A stretch of DNA of 64,000 bases from Ohtaekwangia sp966211525 (GCA_966211525.1 CBIHOZ010000018.1:1-64000); one strand, 5' to 3'. Positions 1 through 8,689 are shown, counted from the first letter of the stretch. Program-made: numbers and translations. The notes: generated from the sequence alone by a model not told the origin.

Positions 1-607
1 CGAAGAGCAAACCAACAAATACCAGCATCGCTAAATATTTGGTTGGAACACGACCGATGAACATGATGAGCATACAGGTGATGAGTAATAACACGGCTGT
101 AGACAAGTTGGTGAGAGCGATCAATCCGCAGATCATTCCGCACCAGAACAATATAGGAATCAGTGATTCCTTAATATCATCTATATTCTGCTGACGTTTG
201 GACAACATACTCGCGAGGTTCACGATCAACGCCAAACTTGCAAAGTCTGAAGGCTGGAATGATCCTACGATCGGAACTTGAATCCAACGCGCTGCATCAT
301 TCAATGTAACACCGTTGGTAAAAGTATATATCAACAACGGTATACTGATCCACAGCGCGAACTTGGAGATCTTCGAGTAGTATCTATAGTCAATCTTGTG
401 CGCAAACCACATGGCAGCTAAACCTGCGAGCACCGTCATGGTATGTTTGATCAGCAGGTACTCCGGACTCTTGGCATGTTTATAGGCCAGCGTGCCGATG
501 GAACTATATACCACCAGGATGCTGATCATGGATAATGCGAACACCACTGCCCAGATAACTTTGTCACCTTGCAGATTCTTGTCAGCCCATTCTTTGAATT
601 TAACCAT
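1..607 (-). CDS. ftsW: FtsW, lipid II polymerase of the divisome (5' part of gene only, cut by window edge)
   Basis: The first 202 residues of a SEDS-family polytopic membrane protein are visible; the gene runs off the left edge. FtsW polymerises lipid II into septal peptidoglycan together with its partner transpeptidase FtsI. The visible part begins MVKFKEWADKNLQGD and then shows alternating hydrophobic helices and the family-typical stretch TNGVTLNDAARWIQVPIVGSFQPSDFA in broken form (ArgTrp-Ile near the PSDF motif). It starts one base after the murD stop codon, so the two are co-translated. Gene order after murD supports FtsW rather than RodA. The remaining two thirds, including the catalytic aspartate loop, lie outside the window. 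Confidence 0.93.
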   Translation of the reverse strand, partial: MVKFKEWADKNLQGDKVIWAVVFALSMISILVVYSSIGTLAYKHAKSPEYLLIKHTMTVLAGLAAMWFAHKIDYRYYSKISKFALWISIPLLIYTFTNGVTLNDAARWIQVPIVGSFQPSDFASLALIVNLASMLSKRQQNIDDIKESLIPILFWCGMICGLIALTNLSTAVLLLITCMLIMFIGRVPTKYLAMLVFVGLLF

Positions 608-608
608 A

Positions 609-1961
609 CTATGCCTCCGCTTCTTTCTTTAAATCCAGTACTGCGTTTCTAAACTGATCTCCGCGATCTTCATAATTCTTAAAGAGATCAAAACTTGCAC
701 ATGCCGGAGAGAGCAACACTACATCACCAGCTTTCGCCAACGCCAGGGCCATACGCACAAGCTCGGGTACGCTTTGTGTTTCCTGTATTACAGGCACCAC
801 ATCGCCAAATGCTTTCTTCAGCTTGTCATTCTCTTTACCGAGACATATCAGTGCGCGCGCCTTCTTGCGTACGTCTTCTTTTATAATGTTATAGTCGTTG
901 CCCTTGTCAACACCACCGGCAATCCATACCAGCGGCTTATCATAGCTGCCCAATGCATATACTACTGAGTCTACATTGGTTGCCTTTGAATCATTTACAA
1001 ACTCAACGCCTTTTATCACGGCCACAGACTCGAGTCTGTGTGGTGCGTTCTTAAAGGTCTTCAGTCCTTCACGAATGGCTTCGAGTTTTACACCTGCGAG
1101 GTACGCAGCTGAAACAGCAGCCATGGTATTGATCAGGTTATGCGGACCTTTCAGCGTTGTTTCTGATTGCGCTATGGCAAAGCTGTCTTTCAGATTAAAA
1201 CGCATTTTCGCGCCATCGAAGTATGCCTTGGTATTGGCATCATTCTTCAATGATACTTTCACCTGATCGGGAAGTATATTTTTCTTCTCTACCTCTGTTG
1301 CTATTACAGCATCATCCGTATAGTATATAAAGTGCTGGCTCGCATCCATCTGCTGAATGAGCCTGAACTTGGAGTCGATATATTTCTGCATGGTATACTC
1401 ATAGCGATCGAGGTGATCAGGAGTAATATTCAACAGTATACCGATCTCTGGTTTAAACTTCTTCGTTCCGTCTAACTGGAAGCTGCTCATTTCGAGCACA
1501 TACCAGTCAAAATTCTTCTCGGTGATCTGACGTGCCATGCTAAAACCAACATTACCAGCCAGCGCTACATTATACCCTGCACTCTTCAGTAAATGATAGG
1601 TGAGCAGTGTAGTGGTAGTTTTACCGTTCGTTCCGGTTATAGCAATGATCTTCCCGTTGATATAGCGTGACGCAAATTCAATCTCATCGATCACCGGTAT
1701 ACTGGCAGCTTTGATCTTTTTAACGATCTCCGCTTTATCGGGTATACCCGGACTTTTAATAACCAGCTGAGCATTGAGTATGGATGCTTCTGTATGCGTG
1801 CTGTCTTCAAAAGCAATACCGTGCTGCTGCAGTTCTGCTTTATATTTGTCTTTGATCTGACCCTGGTCTGATACAAAAACATCAAAGCCCTTCTGCTTCG
1901 CGAGCAATGCTGCTCCCGTTCCGCTCTCCCCTGCTCCCAATATGACGATGCGTTCGCTCAT
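609..1961 (-). CDS. murD: UDP-N-acetylmuramoylalanine--D-glutamate ligase
   Basis: Cytoplasmic Mur ligase that adds D-glutamate to UDP-MurNAc-L-alanine with ATP. The 450-residue length is normal. An N-terminal nucleotide-sugar binding fold opens with VILGAGESGTG (residues 6-16), the ATP loop TGTNGKTTT is at about 109-117, and the C-terminal ligand domain carries HRLE, NDSKATN and the ending SPACASFD. Its ATG overlaps the mraY stop codon (TAATG), and ftsW follows after one base, so it sits in a tight operon with both. Confidence 0.97.
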   Translation of the reverse strand: MSERIVILGAGESGTGAALLAKQKGFDVFVSDQGQIKDKYKAELQQHGIAFEDSTHTEASILNAQLVIKSPGIPDKAEIVKKIKAASIPVIDEIEFASRYINGKIIAITGTNGKTTTTLLTYHLLKSAGYNVALAGNVGFSMARQITEKNFDWYVLEMSSFQLDGTKKFKPEIGILLNITPDHLDRYEYTMQKYIDSKFRLIQQMDASQHFIYYTDDAVIATEVEKKNILPDQVKVSLKNDANTKAYFDGAKMRFNLKDSFAIAQSETTLKGPHNLINTMAAVSAAYLAGVKLEAIREGLKTFKNAPHRLESVAVIKGVEFVNDSKATNVDSVVYALGSYDKPLVWIAGGVDKGNDYNIIKEDVRKKARALICLGKENDKLKKAFGDVVPVIQETQSVPELVRMALALAKAGDVVLLSPACASFDLFKNYEDRGDQFRNAVLDLKKEAEA

Positions 1962-3190
1962 TATCTCAATTTCAATGTTGCCAGTGTTATAATCGCCAGC
2001 AGTATACCTACAATCCAGAAGCGTGTTACAATTTTCGCTTCATGTATATTTTTCTTTTGATAGTGGTGGTGCAGTGGCGACATCAAAAAGATTCGTCTGC
2101 CTTCACCGTATTTCTTCTTGGTATATTTGAAGTATGATACCTGTATAATCACCGAGAGATTTTCGATAAGGAAAATTCCGCAGAGTGCAGGGATCAATAA
2201 TTCCTTGCGAACTGCGAGTGCCAATACAGCAATCACACCACCGAGTGTCAAACTTCCGGTATCGCCCATGAACACCTGTGCCGGGTATGCATTGTACCAG
2301 AGGAAACCGAGGCACGCTCCTACAAATGCTGTACAGAAAATTACCAGCTCTGCCAGGTTCGGTATATACATTATGTTCAGGTAACTGCTAAAGTCTATAC
2401 GACCCGAGAGGTACGCCAGTATAGCAAGTGTTAGTCCTATAATTCCGGATGTACCGGCTGCGAGTCCATCGATACCATCGGTTATGTTCGCACCGTTGGA
2501 TACAGCAGTAATGATCACAATTACTACCAGCACATAGATCACCCAGGTATATTTCTCAGGAACAAACGGGAGTATCTTGCCATAGTCCAATTCATTGTTC
2601 TTCGCGAACGGCACCGTTGTCTTGGTAGACTTCACATCTTTATACTCGATCTGTGAATCCGGATCCTGCTGAAAAGCGGCTGTCTCAATGCTTGCCAGCG
2701 ATGCAGGACTTACTTCCCGCACTACTACGAACTCATTGAAATATAGTGTGAGTCCTACGATCAAACCTAAACCTACCTGTCCTACAATTTTGAATCGGCC
2801 CGCGAGACCTTCCTTGTTCTTACGGAACACTTTGATATAGTCATCCAGGAAACCAATAATACCCAGCCAGCACGTTGCAATGATGAGGAGTACTACATAT
2901 ACATTATCCAGTTTAGCGAATAGTAATGTTGGTACCAGTATCGCAGCAATGATGATCAGACCACCCATGGTAGGTGTTCCTTTTTTCTGGATCTGTCCTT
3001 CCAATCCAAGGTCGCGTATATCTTCACCTACCTGTTTTTTACGCAGGAAGTTGATCAGGTTTTTGCCGAACGTTATCGTAATCAAAAGCGAAAGGAATGC
3101 TGCCATTCCTGCGCGGAATGATATATACTGAAACACCCCTGCTCCGGGTATATCCAGTGAATTCAAGTAATCAAACAAATAATACAGCAT
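1961..3190 (-). CDS. mraY: Phospho-N-acetylmuramoyl-pentapeptide transferase
   Basis: Integral membrane enzyme that makes lipid I from UDP-MurNAc-pentapeptide and undecaprenyl phosphate. It shows the family motifs FLDDYIKV, NITDGIDGLA and the MgDT loop VFMGDTGSLTLGG, and the ending SPLHHHYQKK, with about ten hydrophobic segments. At 409 residues it is longer than the roughly 360 of E. coli because of a polar stretch of about 50 residues after the fourth or fifth helix (around SIETAAFQQDPDSQ to NNELDYGKILP), a known feature of Bacteroidota MraY. It lies between murE and murD; the 64-base gap to murE is AT-rich and has no clear terminator. Confidence 0.97.
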   Translation of the reverse strand: MLYYLFDYLNSLDIPGAGVFQYISFRAGMAAFLSLLITITFGKNLINFLRKKQVGEDIRDLGLEGQIQKKGTPTMGGLIIIAAILVPTLLFAKLDNVYVVLLIIATCWLGIIGFLDDYIKVFRKNKEGLAGRFKIVGQVGLGLIVGLTLYFNEFVVVREVSPASLASIETAAFQQDPDSQIEYKDVKSTKTTVPFAKNNELDYGKILPFVPEKYTWVIYVLVVIVIITAVSNGANITDGIDGLAAGTSGIIGLTLAILAYLSGRIDFSSYLNIMYIPNLAELVIFCTAFVGACLGFLWYNAYPAQVFMGDTGSLTLGGVIAVLALAVRKELLIPALCGIFLIENLSVIIQVSYFKYTKKKYGEGRRIFLMSPLHHHYQKKNIHEAKIVTRFWIVGILLAIITLATLKLR

Positions 3191-3254
3191 CTCAGTCGTC
3201 TAAATTTTTCGTATACTATATATCTTTTAGTATCAAATCTCTTTTGCAGTGCGG

Positions 3255-4718
3255 TTAGTTGTTAAACATTTTCAACATCCGCTCTACTACTTTGCGATCA
3301 TCAAAAGGATACTTTACTCCTTTTATTTCCTGGTAATCTTCATGACCTTTACCGGCTACCAGAATGATGTCGTTTTCTTTCGCCATCATGCAGGCAGTCT
3401 TGATTGCTTCTTCGCGGTCTGCCATTACCAGTGTCTTGCGCGTTTCTGAAGGTGTTACACCGGTCTGCATTTCGCGGATGATCTCCATCGGATCTTCATC
3501 ACGCGGGTTATCAGACGTAAGCACCACTTTATCACTTAAGCGACACGCGATGGATGCCATCAGCGGGCGCTTGGTCTTATCTCTGTTTCCACCACAACCT
3601 ACTACAGTAATTACCTGTTCATTGCCGGTGCGGAACTGTGCTATCGTTTCGAGTACATTTTTCAATGCATCCGGAGTATGCGCATAGTCTACTATAGCAA
3701 TGATCTTCGAGCCTGGCATTACCAGTTCAAATCTTCCTGGTGCACCGCGTAATGATGAAAGCTGTGTCAGCACTTCATCTGCATCCTCTCCGAGTAATAC
3801 AGCAGCACCGTATACTCCCAGTAAATTATAGGCGTTGAAGTCACCGATCATCTGGAACCATACATTCTTGCCGCCAATCTCGATCTCGAGACCTTCAATA
3901 GAATTTGTGATGATCTTTCCTTTGAAGTCTACCATCTTCTTCAGACCAAAGCTATATTTAGTAGCTTTTGTATTCTGCAGCATTACCATACCGCGTTTGT
4001 CATCTGCATTTACTACAGCAAACGCATCGGCAGGAAGATCATCAAAGAATTTCTTCTTTGCTTTTATATAGTTCTCGAATGTCTTGTGATAGTCGAGGTG
4101 ATCGTGCGTAATGTTGGTGAATATAGCGCCCGCGAATTTTATCCCGGCAATACGCTCCTGATCCACAGCATGCGAGCTCACTTCCATAAAAACGTGCGAA
4201 CATCCTTGTTCCACCATTTTTTTCAGAAGATCGTTCAGTTGTATAGGATCGGGTGTGGTATGCGTAGCTGGAATTATTTTTTCTGCTATTCTGTTTTCAA
4301 CTGTAGAGATCAATCCGACTGTATAGCCGAGCTTGGTAAACAATTGGTACAGTAGCGTAGCCGTTGTGGTCTTACCATTGGTACCGGTAACACCTGTGAG
4401 TTTTACTTTCTCGGATGGACTACCATAGAAGTTAGAAGCAATTATACCGAGTGCCTGGGCGCTGTCTTTAACTGTAACATACGTTACAGCTTCGTTGATC
4501 ACTCCGGGTAATTTTTCACACACAACAGAGGCAGCACCTGCATCGATGGCGGTTGTTATATAATCGTGCCCGTCAGAAAGTGTACCTTTTACAGCAACAA
4601 ATAAAAAGCCTGGCTTTGCTTTACGCGAATCAAAGCATACTCCGTTTACGGCAACGCTCATGTTACCGTAACTCGAAGTGAGTGAAACTTTATATAGTAT
4701 ATCTTTTAATTCAGCCAC
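3255..4718 (-). CDS. murE: UDP-N-acetylmuramoyl-tripeptide synthetase, probably meso-diaminopimelate adding
   Basis: Mur ligase for the third stem-peptide residue. It has 487 residues, with ATP loop TGTNGKTTT at about 111-119, the HTTPDP motif, and the signature DNPRDEDP in the C-terminal domain; DNPR is the motif linked to meso-diaminopimelate rather than lysine. The start is a GTG at 4716-4718 giving MAELKDILYKV, which fits the normal N-terminus; no better ATG lies upstream before the DnaA-box-like sequences at 4739-4760. The order ftsI, murE, mraY, murD is the standard cluster order. Confidence 0.96.
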   Translation of the reverse strand: MAELKDILYKVSLTSSYGNMSVAVNGVCFDSRKAKPGFLFVAVKGTLSDGHDYITTAIDAGAASVVCEKLPGVINEAVTYVTVKDSAQALGIIASNFYGSPSEKVKLTGVTGTNGKTTTATLLYQLFTKLGYTVGLISTVENRIAEKIIPATHTTPDPIQLNDLLKKMVEQGCSHVFMEVSSHAVDQERIAGIKFAGAIFTNITHDHLDYHKTFENYIKAKKKFFDDLPADAFAVVNADDKRGMVMLQNTKATKYSFGLKKMVDFKGKIITNSIEGLEIEIGGKNVWFQMIGDFNAYNLLGVYGAAVLLGEDADEVLTQLSSLRGAPGRFELVMPGSKIIAIVDYAHTPDALKNVLETIAQFRTGNEQVITVVGCGGNRDKTKRPLMASIACRLSDKVVLTSDNPRDEDPMEIIREMQTGVTPSETRKTLVMADREEAIKTACMMAKENDIILVAGKGHEDYQEIKGVKYPFDDRKVVERMLKMFNN

Positions 4719-4738
4719 GTCTTTTTACTCTTCGAAAG

Positions 4739-4760
4739 TTATCCACAATTTTTATTCACA
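4739..4760 (+). promoter_or_regulatory. Pair of DnaA-box-like 9-mers between ftsI and murE
   Basis: The 56-base gap between the ftsI stop and the murE start contains TTATCCACA (4739-4747), a perfect match to the bacterial DnaA box, and TTATTCACA (4752-4760), which fits TTATNCACA. They face the same way, 13 bases apart. Whether DnaA binds here is not known; in an AT-rich gap one box could occur by chance, two side by side are less likely. Confidence 0.4.
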
Positions 4761-4774
4761 ATTCCACATTTATA

Positions 4775-6865
4775 CTAATTCAACCGTATATAGATGCGAT
4801 CACCCTTTGAGACACGCGCACCTGCTGCTATAGATTGATCCTGCACTCGACCCTTTCCTTCATAGAAAACATTGAGGCCGGATTTCTCCAATAAGTATAT
4901 CGCATCGCGGAAAGTCATTCCCTTTACATCCGGTACTACATCTTTTCCTTCAATTGCTTTTTTCCAGTTAACACCATTGCCGGCACGCGATGAACGTACC
5001 CATTCATTTTCAGTAAGGGAATGATTGGACACGCCCAATTCATTACACAGCATCGTTAACTCCTGCTGATTACCGGCTCGTATCACAGGTAATACATCAG
5101 TCTTTGTAAACTTCTTGATATCCATCGGCTGATGCAGATTTATATCACGTGCATATATATTATCTGCGATCTCTTTAAACACTGGTGCAGCTACACTGCT
5201 TCCGTATTGATACCAGCCTCTTGGATTCTTAATCAACACAATGGCGCTATATTTAGGCGCATGTGCCGGGAAGTATCCAACGAATGAAGTAACATATTTT
5301 TTAGTATAGCGGCCTTTGTCCAATATCTGCGCAGTTCCGGTTTTACCAGCTATACGGTAATGCGTTCCTTTAATATTTTTTGCTGTTCCATTCTCTACAA
5401 CACCTTCCAGCAGTAGTCTCAATTGATCGAGTGTCTTATCGGAACATATACTGCTGTTAATCACCTCTGTCTCAAATTTCGTTTCGTCTTCGTCAGCATG
5501 CTTGATCGCTCTTACAAATACTGGCTTTATCATTTTACCATTGTTCGCTATAGCGTTATACAATGCGAGTGTATGCAGCGGTGTGATTTCAAAACCATAC
5601 CCGTATGCCATCCAGGGTAAGCTTATACCACTCCAGCCTTTTTGTCCCGGGCGTTTGATTTTAGGTGTTGGCTCACCGACAATCTGAATACCGAGTGGTT
5701 GCGACAGTTTAAGACGATCGATATAGTCTACAAACTTCTGCGGATGCAAACCAAAATGTTTATCTACCAGCTTGGCCATCGCTACGTTTGAGGAATGCTC
5801 AAATGCTTCCTTAATCGTTACAGTTCCCAATCCATGATCTTCGTGATCGCGAACAGTTTTATTGTAGAAAGTAAATTCTCCGTTACCAACATCGATGCTG
5901 TCGGTCAACTCCATGTTAGTATCTTCCAGTAGAGCAATCATGGTGACTGCCTTAAACGTTGATCCCGGCTCGAACAATCCTGCCGCTGCAAAGTTGAACT
6001 TCTCATAGAATCCACCGCGACCATCGCTGCTGAGGTTTGATATAGCCTTGATCTCACCCGTAGAAACTTCCATTACCGCTACCAATCCATCGTCTGCATC
6101 GTGATCCACCATCGCTTTATGCAAAGCTGTCTCGGCTACATCTTGCAAGTTGATATCCAGTGTAGTTTGCAGATCGAGACCATCCACTGCTTTTACATTG
6201 TTGGCATCGTATACCGGCTTCCATATACCACCGGATATTTTCTGATAGTAAGCGTATCCATCCTGACCACCAAGCTGCTTATCGAAAGAGAATTCGAGTC
6301 CTGCTCCTTTATCATTCTCGTTGATGAAGCCGATCGTTCTTTTACTGAGATTTGAGAAGGGATGATAACGCACATCTACTTTTTCAAATATAGCACCGCC
6401 ACGAAGCCGGCCTTCACGAAATATAGGCCAGTCCATCATCATCTTTTTATCCTGATAATCGATGCGCTTGCGATTAAGTATAATATACTGCTTGTGTGAT
6501 TTACGGGCATCGATCAACATCCGCTTGTAGTCCTCCTTAGACTTGTCTCTAAAAAATCGTGACAAGTGATACGCTAGTGAGTCAACGCCTTTAGTGAACA
6601 CTTCTTCTTTCGGAAGGGAAGCATCGAACGCGATCTTGTAGAATGGCAGCGATGTGGCCAACAGACTTCCGTTGTCGGAGTATATATTTCCGCGGGTTGC
6701 TTTTACACGTTTATAGTCGAATGAAATACGTTCGCCCATCTTGGCCCACTTCTCCCCTTCTACAAACTGAATATGTCCTGTTTTTATCACTACCGCGACA
6801 GCAAACAGAACAACAAACAGAAATGCAATCCTTGCTCTTAATAATATGGACTTCTTAATATTCAC
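4775..6865 (-). CDS. ftsI: Division transpeptidase FtsI (class B penicillin-binding protein) with C-terminal PASTA domain
   Basis: Cross-links septal peptidoglycan, anchored by one N-terminal membrane helix (about residues 12-29). A pedestal domain follows (RGNIYSDNG near 58-66), then the transpeptidase domain with active-site serine in STFK (302-305), SSN (358-360) and KTGT (508-511). Residues about 634-696 (VVPDVKGMTFRDA and GDRIYIRLN) form one PASTA domain, which E. coli FtsI lacks but which is usual in Bacteroidota and Firmicutes SpoVD-like proteins. The 696-residue length agrees. Its start overlaps the end of the ftsL-like gene by 11 bases, indicating coupled translation. Confidence 0.95.
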   Translation of the reverse strand: MNIKKSILLRARIAFLFVVLFAVAVVIKTGHIQFVEGEKWAKMGERISFDYKRVKATRGNIYSDNGSLLATSLPFYKIAFDASLPKEEVFTKGVDSLAYHLSRFFRDKSKEDYKRMLIDARKSHKQYIILNRKRIDYQDKKMMMDWPIFREGRLRGGAIFEKVDVRYHPFSNLSKRTIGFINENDKGAGLEFSFDKQLGGQDGYAYYQKISGGIWKPVYDANNVKAVDGLDLQTTLDINLQDVAETALHKAMVDHDADDGLVAVMEVSTGEIKAISNLSSDGRGGFYEKFNFAAAGLFEPGSTFKAVTMIALLEDTNMELTDSIDVGNGEFTFYNKTVRDHEDHGLGTVTIKEAFEHSSNVAMAKLVDKHFGLHPQKFVDYIDRLKLSQPLGIQIVGEPTPKIKRPGQKGWSGISLPWMAYGYGFEITPLHTLALYNAIANNGKMIKPVFVRAIKHADEDETKFETEVINSSICSDKTLDQLRLLLEGVVENGTAKNIKGTHYRIAGKTGTAQILDKGRYTKKYVTSFVGYFPAHAPKYSAIVLIKNPRGWYQYGSSVAAPVFKEIADNIYARDINLHQPMDIKKFTKTDVLPVIRAGNQQELTMLCNELGVSNHSLTENEWVRSSRAGNGVNWKKAIEGKDVVPDVKGMTFRDAIYLLEKSGLNVFYEGKGRVQDQSIAAGARVSKGDRIYIRLN

Positions 6866-7256
6866 CTTTCTCTACAACAATTTTATAAGGTGGTGTAAAG
6901 CTTTCTTTTAATCCGTAATCACGTACTTTCCTGGCAACCTCTGATTGCTTGCTGGCAAACATCAGGTCTGCTTTCAACGTAGTATAATCAGCACGCAGGT
7001 CTTCTACTTCAGCCTGTATCGCGTTAATGTCGCGTACCGTCTTCTCCGCATAGTGTGTGTTGCTGATATATAGTATACCTAACAATAACACAAAGAGTAT
7101 CTTGGGCAGGTATTGCACCGGGAACCCCTCTTCGAAATAACTTTCAAGCTTCAAACGCTTTTCAAGAGCCGAGAACATACCATTGCCCGTGCTGCCTGCA
7201 CTACCCGTTGAAGAGGTTTCAGGTTTGCTGGGCTTGATTTTGAATTTGTTCTCCAT
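6855..7256 (-). CDS. ftsL: FtsL-like small divisome membrane protein
   Basis: A 133-residue bitopic protein: polar, Ser/Thr/Gly-rich cytoplasmic N-terminus, one membrane helix near residues 51-66 (PKILFVLLLGILYIS), then a periplasmic segment with heptad-like leucines and glutamates ending in an alpha-helical tail. This architecture, and the place between rsmH and ftsI, match Bacteroidota FtsL/FtsL-like proteins, which diverge strongly in sequence. It should bridge FtsB-type partners and the FtsW/FtsI pair. The ATG at 7254-7256 touches the first word of a TTCGTTA word array that fills the gap to rsmH. Confidence 0.8.
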   Translation of the reverse strand: MENKFKIKPSKPETSSTGSAGSTGNGMFSALEKRLKLESYFEEGFPVQYLPKILFVLLLGILYISNTHYAEKTVRDINAIQAEVEDLRADYTTLKADLMFASKQSEVARKVRDYGLKESFTPPYKIVVEKGEY

Positions 7257-7355
7257 TCGTTGTTCGTTATTCGTTATCAGTTATTCGTTACTCGTTTATT
7301 CAGTAATCGCTATAGGTATTTTCCTAATAACGATTAACTATTAACGGTTAACGGT
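7256..7355. repeat. Inverted word array, word TTCGTTA, between rsmH and ftsL
   Basis: Six consecutive 7-base words at 7256-7297 read TTCGTTG, TTCGTTA, TTCGTTA, TCAGTTA, TTCGTTA, CTCGTTT on the plus strand. After about 30 bases, four words at 7328-7355 read TAACGAT, TAACTAT, TAACGGT, TAACGGT, the reverse complement of the same word with changes. The right arm encodes the last residues of RsmH (PLTVNS) and its stop codon; the left arm begins at the ftsL start codon. No gene lies between the arms. See the related arrays at 8253-8689, 12123-12280 and 36303-36337. Confidence 0.8.
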
Positions 7356-8287
7356 AGTCTCTCCGCTACACGGAGTTTTGCACTGCGCGCGCGGCTGTTG
7401 CCGCTGATCTCCTCCTCTGTTGCTTCTATCGGTTTGCGATATACGGCTTCGAAAGGTTTGATCTCATTACCATAAAAGTCTTTGTCTACTTCCCCAAAGA
7501 CTTTCCCTTTGTTGATGTAGTTCTTTACCATTCTGTCTTCGAGGGAGTGGTATGACATCACCACCAACCGTCCACCGGTTTCCATCACTTCGCCACACTG
7601 GTGCAAAAAATTTTCGAGCGCTTTCATCTCTGCATTCACTTCAATGCGTAACGCCTGAAACACCTGGGCGAAATATTTATTCTCTTTGCCGCGCGGAGCA
7701 ACTGTTCTTAAAGCTGCTTTCAAATCTTCCGTGCGATCAAAGGGATGGTTAACGCGCTGTTGGGTGATGAGCCTGGCAACGGTCTTTGCATTCTTCAACT
7801 CTCCATACATACCGAAGAGTTTATGCAACTGGTCTTCGCTATATTCATTCAACACCTTCGCTGCTGTCAGCGATATAGTCTGATCCATCCGCATATCGAG
7901 CGGTCCGTCAAAACGAGTTGAGAAACCACGCTCGGGTGAATCAATCTGATGTGAAGAAATACCGAGATCAGCCAGTATACCGTTGACCTTTGTTACTCCA
8001 TTCAACTTCAAATACTTTTTCATGTACATGAAGTTGGCCTGACAAAATGTAAAAGAACTACTGTTTATTTTTTCGGCTTCGCGCTTCGCATCCTCATCCT
8101 GATCAAAAGCAATCAAACGACCACCTTTAATATATTTGAGAATCTCTGCACTATGCCCACCTCCACCGAAGGTTACGTCTACATATATACCCTCTGCCTT
8201 AATCTGCAGTGCATCGATGCATTGTTGTAGCATCACAGGTTTGTGATAGCCACTGGCTGCTGGCTGCTGGCTGCTGGACTTAGACAT
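7334..8287 (-). CDS. rsmH: 16S rRNA (cytosine(1402)-N(4))-methyltransferase RsmH
   Basis: Methylates N4 of C1402 in the ribosomal P site using S-adenosylmethionine. It has the family signatures YHKPVML at the start of the conserved part, the methyl-donor loop VDVTFGGGGHS (about residues 37-47), DLGISSHQID, ERGFSTRFDGPLDMRMD and SYHSLEDRMVK; 317 residues is normal. Both ends are unusual. The first dozen residues (MSKSSSQQPAASG) are encoded by the CTGCTGG word array at 8253-8277 and by the tail of the four-helix gene, and the last residues PLTVNS come from the TTCGTTA array. The start codon overlaps the upstream gene by 8 bases. Confidence 0.96.
   Translation of the reverse strand: MSKSSSQQPAASGYHKPVMLQQCIDALQIKAEGIYVDVTFGGGGHSAEILKYIKGGRLIAFDQDEDAKREAEKINSSSFTFCQANFMYMKKYLKLNGVTKVNGILADLGISSHQIDSPERGFSTRFDGPLDMRMDQTISLTAAKVLNEYSEDQLHKLFGMYGELKNAKTVARLITQQRVNHPFDRTEDLKAALRTVAPRGKENKYFAQVFQALRIEVNAEMKALENFLHQCGEVMETGGRLVVMSYHSLEDRMVKNYINKGKVFGEVDKDFYGNEIKPFEAVYRKPIEATEEEISGNSRARSAKLRVAERLPLTVNS
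8253..8277. repeat. Left arm of CTGCTGG word array flanking the four-helix gene
   Basis: Plus-strand sequence is 3.6 copies of a perfect 7-base period (CTGGCTG repeated), equal to the word CTGCTGG. It lies inside the 5' coding part of rsmH and two bases beyond the stop codon of the four-helix gene. It is inverted with respect to the arm at 8660-8689, so the two can pair in the transcript with the four-helix gene in the loop. Confidence 0.85.
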
Positions 8288-8639
8288 CGGAGTTTATTTT
8301 ATTTATAAAGCCATTGATCATCCGTTGCTCGCGCAATACTTCAGACATCACTCCTTCTATGACTTTACTTTCCATTAACTCTAATCTTTCAATTACCAGT
8401 AAAACTGTTTCAAGCTCAAAAGCAGAACCAAGAGATGTCTCCAGGTAATATCTATACTCCTTCTTGCTTGCCTTTGCACTGCCTTCTGCAATGTTTAAAA
8501 CTATTGATACTGCTGCACGTGTAAGCTGGCTTCTTAACCCGTACTTTTCTTCGTGGGGAAGTAAAGCTGCAATGCGGTATGTTTCCTCAACAAGCTCCAT
8601 TCCCTTCTGCCAGATCAATAGCCTTTTAAAATCCTTCAT
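8280..8639 (-). CDS. Four-helix-bundle protein of the S23 / 23S rRNA intervening-sequence family
   Basis: A 119-residue all-helical protein beginning MKDFKRLLIWQKGMELVEE, with the family signature around RAAVSIVLNIAEGSAKASKKEYRYYLETSLGSAFELET. The family (TIGR02436-type) was first seen as the product of intervening sequences within spirochaete 23S rRNA and is frequent as stand-alone copies in Bacteroidota; it is also related to the accessory protein Avd of diversity-generating retroelements. Its function is unknown. A longer frame starting at 8687 would add MLAAGFWLLAK, which is only the translated word array, so I chose the ATG at 8637-8639. It interrupts the mraZ-rsmH pair, which is normally adjacent, and is bracketed by inverted CTGCTGG arrays. 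Confidence 0.9.
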   Translation of the reverse strand: MKDFKRLLIWQKGMELVEETYRIAALLPHEEKYGLRSQLTRAAVSIVLNIAEGSAKASKKEYRYYLETSLGSAFELETVLLVIERLELMESKVIEGVMSEVLREQRMINGFINKINSDV

Positions 8640-8659
8640 ATATATACCTAACATTTTTG

Positions 8660-8689
8660 CCAGCAGCCAGAAACCAGCAGCCAGCAACT
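8660..8689. repeat. Right arm of CTGCTGG word array flanking the four-helix gene
   Basis: Read on the minus strand this is four 7-base words TTGCTGG, CTGCTGG, TTTCTGG, CTGCTGG. It lies 21 bases upstream of the four-helix start codon. It is the degenerate, inverted counterpart of 8253-8277; the two arms are 382 bases apart. Confidence 0.8.

Noticed and set aside
8640..8687. Longer start for the four-helix protein
   Set aside because: The added residues are the translated word array; family length and N-terminus fit the ATG at 8639.
7256..8689. The word arrays as CRISPR repeats
   Set aside because: Units are contiguous 7-8 base words with no spacers, and no cas genes are present.
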